Positions 28,777 through 32,709 of a stretch of 32,709 nt of DNA are shown piece after piece. The first letter of the stretch is position 1. The number at the start of each line of letters is the position of its first letter. The notes below the pieces were generated by a model that was not told the origin of the DNA, did not search any database, and saw only the letters and a list, made by a program, of their open reading frames with translations. The position numbers and the translations under genes were made by a program. Where the stretch lies: positions 1 to 32,709 of the forward strand of contig JAOQAK010000012.1 of NCBI GenBank assembly GCA_025963635.1, given 5' to 3'. The stretch is from Ferruginibacter sp. (GTDB taxonomy: Bacteria; Bacteroidota; Bacteroidia; Chitinophagales; Chitinophagaceae).

Positions 28777-29610
28777 ATGATCCCGATAAGAAACCCGGAA
28801 TCGATTGCATCCCTAACTGAATCAGCACTTCAGGCGTGCTACCACATCCTTAAATGCGAATTGCCGCTTAATTGCATTCGTCTAAACATGCGTATATTTA
28901 AGAATCGGCAACAACCAAAAAAGACACCCCTAAGCATGAGTAACATTGAGCAGAATGAGTCTGAAAAACTTGGATTTCTTAATATCCTTATACTTGTGCT
29001 TTCAGTGTATGTTCTTGTCGCTCTAATGCTGGATACTTTTCTAAAACTTCCCAGGGAACTCTCCCGAATTCTAACCATCATTGACGACATTATTTGTGTA
29101 GTATTCCTATTCGATTTTGCAAAAAGATTTTACGAAGCAGAAAACAAATGGAAATTCATGAAATGGGGCTGGATAGACCTGGTATCAAGCATACCAACAC
29201 TCGAATTTATGCGGGTAGGAAGGGCATTAAGACTAATCAGGCTTTTAAGGATTTTAAGAGCATTTCGTTCAACCAGGCACCTGGTCAATCATGTTTTTAA
29301 AAATAAAACGCAGGGTACATTAACAGCTGCCACTGTAATTGCAATCTTGATGATTATATTTTCATCGATTGCAATATTACAGGTTGAAGTTGCCCCAAAT
29401 AGCAACATTAAAACTGCGGAAGATGCAATATGGTGGGCATATGTAACAATGACAACGGTTGGTTACGGTGATAAATTCCCTGTAACAACTGAAGGCAGAA
29501 TAATTGCAGTTTTTCTTATGACGGTGGGTGTTGGACTATTCGGAACCTTTACAGCTTTTATGGCTTCCTGGTTTATTGATCAAACAAAAAGACAAAATAT
29601 TGACGAATAG
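28777..29610 (+). CDS. Voltage-gated-type potassium channel (ion transporter family)
   Basis: This is a six-helix channel subunit: S1 about 68-86, S2 about 100-117, S3 about 130-142, an Arg-rich S4 (GRALRLIRLLRILRAFRS, 148-165), S5 about 182-203, and a pore loop with the potassium selectivity filter TVGYGD (227-232). S6 is at about 241-266. The protein conducts K+ across the inner membrane, probably as a tetramer. The first ATG gives 277 residues. The conserved part starts around residue 60, so the ATG at 28936 (MSNIEQNESEK) is a strong alternative start giving 224 residues. It is transcribed divergently from the glycan locus and has no visible functional link to it. Confidence 0.9.
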   Translation: MIPIRNPESIASLTESALQACYHILKCELPLNCIRLNMRIFKNRQQPKKTPLSMSNIEQNESEKLGFLNILILVLSVYVLVALMLDTFLKLPRELSRILTIIDDIICVVFLFDFAKRFYEAENKWKFMKWGWIDLVSSIPTLEFMRVGRALRLIRLLRILRAFRSTRHLVNHVFKNKTQGTLTAATVIAILMIIFSSIAILQVEVAPNSNIKTAEDAIWWAYVTMTTVGYGDKFPVTTEGRIIAVFLMTVGVGLFGTFTAFMASWFIDQTKRQNIDE

Positions 29611-30087
29611 TGAAGTAGATATCTTGTGCGATTGAGAAAGCGGGTGCAAAGTCTTAAATTCTTTGTATATGTTAGCTGGCATAATACAATAAGGGCATAA
29701 GAACATCATGGGGCAACGGAAAACAAGGTTGTACCACGAAGTTTTAAATACAATTATTATTAAGCACCACAATATTAGCTTTACTAATTTTAATTCAATT
29801 AATTTAGAACATCCGTAGCCAAGTACTAAGTGTGACTTAGAGGGGCAATGCCGTACGTTCAACCGCCATATTCATCATGCAGTTCTCTTATTTTGAAAAA
29901 GAAAAAATGAGCTTTGCTTTAAGAATTCATGTGGTCTTCACCCGTAATTATCCAACAGGAAAACCTATAACATTCTCGTTCATGGTAGCATTGACGCACC
30001 AATGCAATATCTTTCACGCACACTGCAGACACTGGTTATCAAAGAGATAAGGATCGATCTGTTTCGTGTAATTACATAAATACATAC

Positions 30088-30104
30088 GTTATACGCCAGA
30101 GTTT
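30088..30104 (+). other. Cassette boundary box, start of module 0 (R'-like)
   Basis: GTTATACGCCAGAGTTT is the inverted copy of 30688-30704 (16 of 17 positions, mismatch at position 11). It is the cassette-start half of the R boxes of copy A. The preceding bases (ATAC then GTT) resemble the AAAC-GTT right ends of the other sites. No matching left half of a site can be found upstream, so it may be an attI-like junction or a decayed site. Confidence 0.6.
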
Positions 30105-30339
30105 AAAAACAGTCTCTCTTTGCATTGGAATCTTTAACTGTATAGCTTAACTTAATATCCATTGTTTCATAAATATCGGTTGCTGGTAATAAAAGATTCA
30201 GATCAGTATTGGGATTTAAATTCTCTTTGCTGGTGGACATAGGATAACCTGTTAATGAAACACTTTTTGAAACTGCAGGCAGTTATCTTGTTAAAAATTG
30301 TAAACCAATCAGTTTGCCGTACAATGGTGCTTAACAAAA

Positions 30340-30438
30340 ATGGCAGTCTCACTAGAAATAGCAATCCTGGCATTTGCATTTTGCTGCTATAGCTTTTTAA
30401 ACCCTTCCCTGGTTGTAATGGTGTTTACAATTGGGTAA
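30340..30438 (+). CDS. Possible 32-residue hydrophobic peptide
   Basis: The frame starts MAVSLEIAILAFAFCC and is almost entirely one hydrophobic helix, ending in TAA. It is on the same strand as the other cassette genes. No ribosome site or promoter is convincing, so this could be chance. Confidence 0.15.
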   Translation: MAVSLEIAILAFAFCCYSFLNPSLVVMVFTIG

Positions 30439-30525
30439 ACCATTAGCCTGCAAGATCGACCCCGGTCTTAGTATACAATTTTAGCTTATAGTATTTTGAT
30501 TTGTTACATGGACTGAACAACTAAC

Positions 30526-30672
30526 TTAAAAACATCTTTTCGTCATTTGCACGATAGCTTCATATTTTACAATTTTGCGGCTCAGTTCACCAGGCTCTTG
30601 TTTTAAATACACAATGTCAATAGGTGGATTTGCCTGACTCCTTTGCTGGAAGGACATTCCGTCATCGAACAT
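30526..30672 (-). pseudogene. Possible gene remnant inside cassette 0
   Basis: The minus strand encodes about 48 residues (starting MFDDGMSFQQRSQANPP) with protein-like composition. It reads back into repeat copy A at its 5' side. I do not recognise it. It may be the tail of a lost cassette gene or a chance frame. Confidence 0.2.
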
Positions 30673-30694
30673 ACATCTGGCGGAATAAAACTCA

Positions 30695-30892
30695 GGCGTA
30701 TAACAATGCATTTGCAAAAGTTTGGCAGGACATTGGAACATCAACTTCAGTACATTATCAGCTTCAGTCGGGGCTGGACCGTGATAATTTGGCTTTATTC
30801 TGTAGTTTGCAATTCCGTTTATATTTAGCATCTTCACCAGGCAAGACCAGCATCGAATTCCAAACCTTCGCAAATGCAAATCGTTGGCTGAA
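30695..30892 (+). repeat. attC-like repeat, copy A
   Basis: Left box GGCGTATAAC (30695-30704) and right box GTTGGCTGAA (30883-30892) bracket an imperfect palindrome, 184 bp from AAC to GTT. The inner arms TGCATTTGC and GCAAATGCA, and TTTGG and CCAAA, pair. Where copies B and C differ from A, both arms change together. Its own left and right boxes do not match each other beyond AAC/GTT. The left box instead matches the boundary at 30088 and the right box matches the left end of copy B. This is the R''/R' exchange expected for an attC site. Confidence 0.7.
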
Positions 30893-30935
30893 ATGCTAAA
30901 ATCTTCTGCCCACAAAAACCATCAGTAAATAAAAT

Positions 30936-30951
30936 GTCCCAATTCGGGAAC
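30936..30951 (+). promoter_or_regulatory. Candidate operator for HigA autoregulation
   Basis: GTCCCAATTCGGGAAC contains an imperfect dyad (TCCC, 5 nt, GGGA), directly upstream of the higB -7 box. HigA antitoxins usually bind such palindromes to repress their own promoter. This assignment is inferred from position. Confidence 0.4.
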
Positions 30952-30957
30952 TTTTCA

Positions 30958-30965
30958 TATTTTTG
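30958..30965 (+). promoter_or_regulatory. -7 promoter box of higBA
   Basis: TATTTTTG is an exact match to the TAnnTTTG consensus, 14 nt before the TTG start codon of higB. The transcript would be nearly leaderless. It gives the cassette its own promoter. Confidence 0.5.
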
Positions 30966-30978
30966 ACAAAAGTAAGAG

Positions 30979-31272
30979 TTGAGAGTTATTGCAAAGAAAA
31001 TATTAAGGGACTTTTGGGGAAGACATCCAGACAGCGAGCAGCAATTAAAAGCCTGGTATCAGGAAACTTCAAAAGCCGAATGGAAAGGTCCTCAGGAAAT
31101 TAAGTTGGAATATCCCACAGCAAGTTTCTTAGCCGACAATCGCGTTGTTTTTAACATAAAGGGAAATCATTACAGATTAATTGTAAAAATTAACTACGAC
31201 TATCAAATGATTTGGATTCGATTTGTTGGGACACATTCTGAATATGACAAGATAAACGCCAAAACAATTTAA
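30979..31272 (+). CDS. higB: HigB-type toxin (mRNA interferase)
   Basis: This 97-residue protein matches the HigB toxin family of RelE-like ribosome-dependent mRNA endonucleases: MRVIAKKILRDFWGRHPDSE at the N-terminus, AWYQETSKAEW in the middle and the core YRLIVKINYDYQMIWIRFVGTH strand-rich C-terminus. The start codon is TTG at 30979. The family start and the lack of any in-frame ATG before the core decide this choice. The stop codon is followed one base later by the ATG of the antitoxin gene, so the pair is translationally coupled, toxin first, as in classic higBA. Confidence 0.88.
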   Translation: MRVIAKKILRDFWGRHPDSEQQLKAWYQETSKAEWKGPQEIKLEYPTASFLADNRVVFNIKGNHYRLIVKINYDYQMIWIRFVGTHSEYDKINAKTI

Positions 31273-31273
31273 T

Positions 31274-31630
31274 ATGACTATCAAACCAATAAAAACAAAA
31301 AAAGATTATCAGCAGGCTTTAGCAAGACTTGAATTAATTTTTGATGCAAAGAAAGGTACACCCAAAGGTGACGAATTAGAAATTTTGGGCATGTTGGTTG
31401 ACAATTACGAAAATCAAAATTTTCCTGTTGGGTTTCCTGACCCAGTTGAAGCTATTAAATTCAGAATGGAACAGCTGGGTTACAATCAGTCAGACTTAGC
31501 GAATGTTGTAGGACTTAAAAGTAGAGCAAGCGAAATTTTAAGCAGAAAAAGAAAGCTTTCATTGGAAATGATCCGACAAATTCACGATAGATTAAATATT
31601 CCGACAGAAGTATTAATTCAAGCATACTAA
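31274..31630 (+). CDS. higA: HigA-type antitoxin with XRE helix-turn-helix
   Basis: This 118-residue protein has an N-terminal helical segment (about 8-60) and a C-terminal XRE/Cro helix-turn-helix (about 67-115, GYNQSDLANVVGLKSRASEI followed by LSRKRKLSLEMI). This is the layout of HigA antitoxins that neutralise HigB and repress the operon. It starts 1 nt after higB. Its stop codon is 4 nt before the left box of repeat copy B. Toxin-antitoxin pairs are typical of chromosomal integron cassettes, where they stabilise the array. Confidence 0.9.
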   Translation: MTIKPIKTKKDYQQALARLELIFDAKKGTPKGDELEILGMLVDNYENQNFPVGFPDPVEAIKFRMEQLGYNQSDLANVVGLKSRASEILSRKRKLSLEMIRQIHDRLNIPTEVLIQAY

Positions 31631-31639
31631 AAAAAGCAC

Positions 31640-31840
31640 TTCAGCCAACAATGCATTGCCAAAAGTCAGGGCGGGACATCGGAACTTCCGCTTCAGTTTG
31701 CTTACCATCATTTGTTTTGGTGTGACATCTTTCTTTTGATAATTTCGGTTTATTTGATAATTTTCTTTCTTTTAAGCATCTTCACCGGGCGGGACCAGCA
31801 ACAATTCCCTGCCCTTCGGCAATGCAAAACGTTGTGTGCC
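31640..31840 (+). repeat. attC-like repeat, copy B
   Basis: Left box TTCAGCCAAC (31640-31649) and right box GTTGTGTGCC (31831-31840), 187 bp from AAC to GTT. Inner arms TGCATTGCC and GGCAATGCA, plus CAGGG and CCCTG, pair. A 2-nt versus 4-nt unpaired spacer (AA against AAAC) lies between the outer and inner arms, comparable to the unpaired central spacer of attC. Its outer boxes do not match each other, but each matches the far end of the neighbouring module. Confidence 0.7.
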
Positions 31841-31884
31841 ATTCTCGTCGCATTCCTTCTTAGTTGAGGAGATTTGAAGCAAAT

Positions 31885-31892
31885 TAATTTTA
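31885..31892 (+). promoter_or_regulatory. Weak -7-like box before the membrane protein gene
   Basis: TAATTTTA matches TAnnTTTG at all fixed positions but the last. It lies 12 nt before the TTG start, nearly the same distance as the higB box from its TTG start. Confidence 0.25.
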
Positions 31893-31904
31893 AAAACTGG
31901 ACTG

Positions 31905-32417
31905 TTGAAAGAAGGGATAAAATTGGATAGTGAAGATAATTTCATCGTGAAAGAGTCTGCCCTCTTGAATTATCTTGTGGCTGTAATTTTCTTTGCAATA
32001 TTTATTGGAGTTTTAATTACTCGTAATTTTGAAATAGGGAACCCAATTAGTGAATTCTATTTTATCTACCCATTTATTTTACTTCCTGGTATTATTTCCC
32101 TTATTAAGTATTCAAGAGACAAGGCTATCATCAAAGTAAATAAGACAGGAGTTTTCTATTACGGAGTGACTGTTACGGACTGGAGTAATTTTAAAACTGC
32201 TTACATTGGTGAGGAATATCCAACTGTGACTCAAAACTCAGCCGGCATGAGTGACAAGTTTAGCATCGTGGTTACTTTTTTTGACCCAACTAGGAATTGT
32301 GACTATTGGTATAAAATGAGCCTTTCAGGTACACAGGATAAATCACCCGAACAAATAATTTCTGCTATCAATTTTTACTCGGGAAAGAACTTATCATTTG
32401 AAGTATTCACAATATAG
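31905..32417 (+). CDS. Small two-helix membrane protein, unknown function
   Basis: This 170-residue protein uses a TTG start. There is no in-frame ATG before residue 110, so TTG at 31905 or 31923 is the only choice that keeps the membrane segments. Two hydrophobic helices (about 20-39 and 50-68) form a hairpin, followed by a soluble domain with beta-rich segments (AIIKVNKTGVFYYG, DWSNFKTAYIGEE) that recall bacterial PH-like domains. I do not recognise a specific family. It is the single gene of cassette 2, and its stop codon TAG overlaps the matched end box. Confidence 0.7.
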   Translation: MKEGIKLDSEDNFIVKESALLNYLVAVIFFAIFIGVLITRNFEIGNPISEFYFIYPFILLPGIISLIKYSRDKAIIKVNKTGVFYYGVTVTDWSNFKTAYIGEEYPTVTQNSAGMSDKFSIVVTFFDPTRNCDYWYKMSLSGTQDKSPEQIISAINFYSGKNLSFEVFTI

Positions 32418-32420
32418 AAC

Positions 32421-32619
32421 GGCACACAACAATGCATTGCCAAAAGTCAGGGCGGGACATTGGAACTTCGACTTCAGTGCACTATCAGCTTTGGTTGGGG
32501 CCGGACTCTTTCTAAACAAAGTTTTTGGTGAATTTATAATCATCATTCTTTTAAGCATCTTCACCGGGCTGGACCAGCATCGATTCCCTGCCCTTCGGCA
32601 ATGCAAAACGTTGTACGTA
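32421..32619 (+). repeat. attC-like repeat, copy C
   Basis: Left box GGCACACAAC (32421-32430) and right box GTTGTACGTA (32610-32619), 185 bp from AAC to GTT. Its inner arms are identical to those of copy B and its central part is closer to copy A (ATCAGCTT, then GGGGC and GGAC). The right half-box should find its inverted partner in the next site beyond the window. Confidence 0.7.
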
Positions 32620-32709
32620 ATGCCAGCGGAGTTCGTAGCATCTTCATTAATTAATTCATTATGAGAGAGTTAATATTAAACAAAAAGCAATTTTCCATCT
32701 TTAATGATT
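32611..32709 (+). mobile_element. Start of cassette 3 (cut by window end)
   Basis: It begins GTTGTACGTAATGCC counting the G at 32610, with A again at position 11 as in the other three module starts. The remainder is truncated. Confidence 0.45.
32661..32709 (+). CDS. Partial gene start in cassette 3
   Basis: An ATG at 32661 opens a frame MRELILNKKQFSIFND that runs without a stop to the window end. It has the orientation and distance from the repeat expected of a cassette gene (51 nt after the GTT). It is too short to identify. Confidence 0.4.
   Translation, partial: MRELILNKKQFSIFND

Larger units (their letters stand above)
30089..30883 (+). mobile_element. Integron-like cassette 0 (no clear gene)
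   Basis: The module runs from the TT of the boundary box at 30088 to the G of the GTT at the end of copy A, 795 bp. Its two ends match as an inverted pair (30088-30104 with 30688-30704). It has no long plus-strand frame. Gene-less or decayed cassettes are known in chromosomal integrons, so this does not contradict the cassette reading. Confidence 0.5.
29611..30978. other. Long stretch without a clear gene; first part of the cassette array
   Basis: 29611-30087 shows nothing I can support beyond AT-rich intergenic DNA. From 30088 the sequence is organised as the first cassette-like module of the array described separately. It contains only doubtful short reading frames (30340-30438 plus; 30526-30672 minus) and ends in repeat copy A. 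The last 90 bases before 30979 are the higB promoter region. Confidence 0.55.
30884..31831 (+). mobile_element. Integron-like cassette 1 carrying higBA
   Basis: This 948-bp module runs from the TT after copy A to the G of the terminal GTT of copy B. Its ends GTTGGCTGAAATGCT (30883-30897) and AGCACTTCAGCCAAC (31635-31649) are inverted copies at 14 of 15 positions, with the mismatch at position 11. It holds one toxin-antitoxin pair in the same orientation as the site, the standard integron cassette layout. The antitoxin stop is 4 nt from the left box of copy B. Confidence 0.65.
31832..32610 (+). mobile_element. Integron-like cassette 2 carrying a membrane protein gene
   Basis: This 779-bp module has ends GTTGTGTGCCATTCT (31831-31845) and AGAACGGCACACAAC (32416-32430), inverted copies at 14 of 15 positions, with the mismatch again at position 11. 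The single gene points the same way as in cassette 1, and its stop codon overlaps the left box of copy C by 2 nt. Confidence 0.65.

Noticed and set aside
29664..29690. GTTAGCTGGCATAA as a cassette start
   Set aside because: It fits GTTRRRY loosely and has A at position 11, but no inverted partner (GCCAGCTAAC) is found and it lacks the preceding AC/TC. Probably chance.
29536..29862. A 108-residue minus-strand frame overlapping the channel gene end
   Set aside because: It is antisense to the conserved S6 region of the potassium channel and has no recognisable features.
29830..29870. Possible further repeat copy (GGCAATGCCGTACGTTCAACCGCC)
   Set aside because: It resembles the right end of the sites, but position 11 is not A, there is no paired left arm, and no inverted partner of its box exists downstream.
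30624..30899. A 91-residue plus-strand frame through copy A
   Set aside because: It reads through the palindromic repeat and ends in it. Its similarity to the frame at 32398-32664 is explained by the shared repeat, not by a protein family.
30526..30915. A 129-residue minus-strand reading frame across copy A
   Set aside because: Its first 75 residues are a translation of the attC-like repeat, and similar frames arise in copies B and C (for example 32394-32606). Only the last 48 residues could be a remnant.
30690..32620. CRISPR array
   Set aside because: The repeats are about 185 bp, palindromic and separated by gene-sized modules. No short direct repeats or cas genes are seen.
30090..32620. 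Insertion sequences or a transposon
   Set aside because: No transposase frame is present, the inverted ends differ from module to module, and no constant terminal repeat or target duplication is visible.

Overview
The window looks like a chromosome segment from a Bacteroidota bacterium, most likely of the Chitinophagaceae/Sphingobacteriia type. The evidence is a SusC/SusD pair, an ECF sigma factor with a FecR anti-sigma factor, TAnnTTTG-type -7 promoter boxes, weak Shine-Dalgarno signals and moderate-to-low GC.

Region 1 (about 480-28590, all on the minus strand) is one long carbohydrate/hydroxy-acid utilisation locus. In transcription order it reads: FecR anti-sigma, ECF sigma, SusC, SusD, a Tat-exported GH42-like protein, an LctP-type hydroxy-acid permease, a TIM-barrel isomerase, a D-2-hydroxyacid dehydrogenase and a periplasmic TolB-like propeller. 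Then come a GH67/GH20-like protein plus GH42-like lipoprotein pair, tartronate-semialdehyde reductase, glycerate kinase, a second GH67/GH20-like plus GH42-like pair, and LutA-LutB. A coherent reading is that SusCD binds and imports a glycan or glycoside. Exported enzymes cut it. Small 2-hydroxy acids (lactate, glycerate, glycolate or hydroxypyruvate class) enter through LctP and are fed to pyruvate by LutAB, or to 2-phosphoglycerate by dehydrogenase, isomerase, reductase and kinase. The real substrate is not visible in the sequence.

Region 2 (28777-29610, plus strand) is a divergent voltage-gated-type potassium channel gene. A non-coding stretch follows it.

Region 3 (about 30088 to the window end, plus strand) is the most unusual part. 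Three copies of a 184-187 bp imperfectly palindromic repeat alternate with small modules: one with no clear gene, a HigB-HigA toxin-antitoxin pair, a two-helix membrane protein, and the start of another gene. The two ends of each module (just after one repeat and just before the next) are inverted copies of each other over 15-17 nt with a single mismatch. These end sequences differ from module to module. This is the architecture of integron gene cassettes with attC sites, where recombination falls between G and TT of the R' box. It differs from textbook attC sites in three ways: the matched ends are about twice as long, position 11 of every cassette start is A, and the sites are longer. No integrase is in the window. 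I regard this as a probable divergent integron-type cassette array (or integrase-less attC cluster) and the best candidate for an undescribed system here.

Several palindromes lie between genes: a perfect 22-bp hairpin at 15094-15144, a GC-rich hairpin at 9358-9397 and an inverted repeat at 293-343. A 26-bp element covering the SusC start codon is repeated between the FecR and sigma genes.
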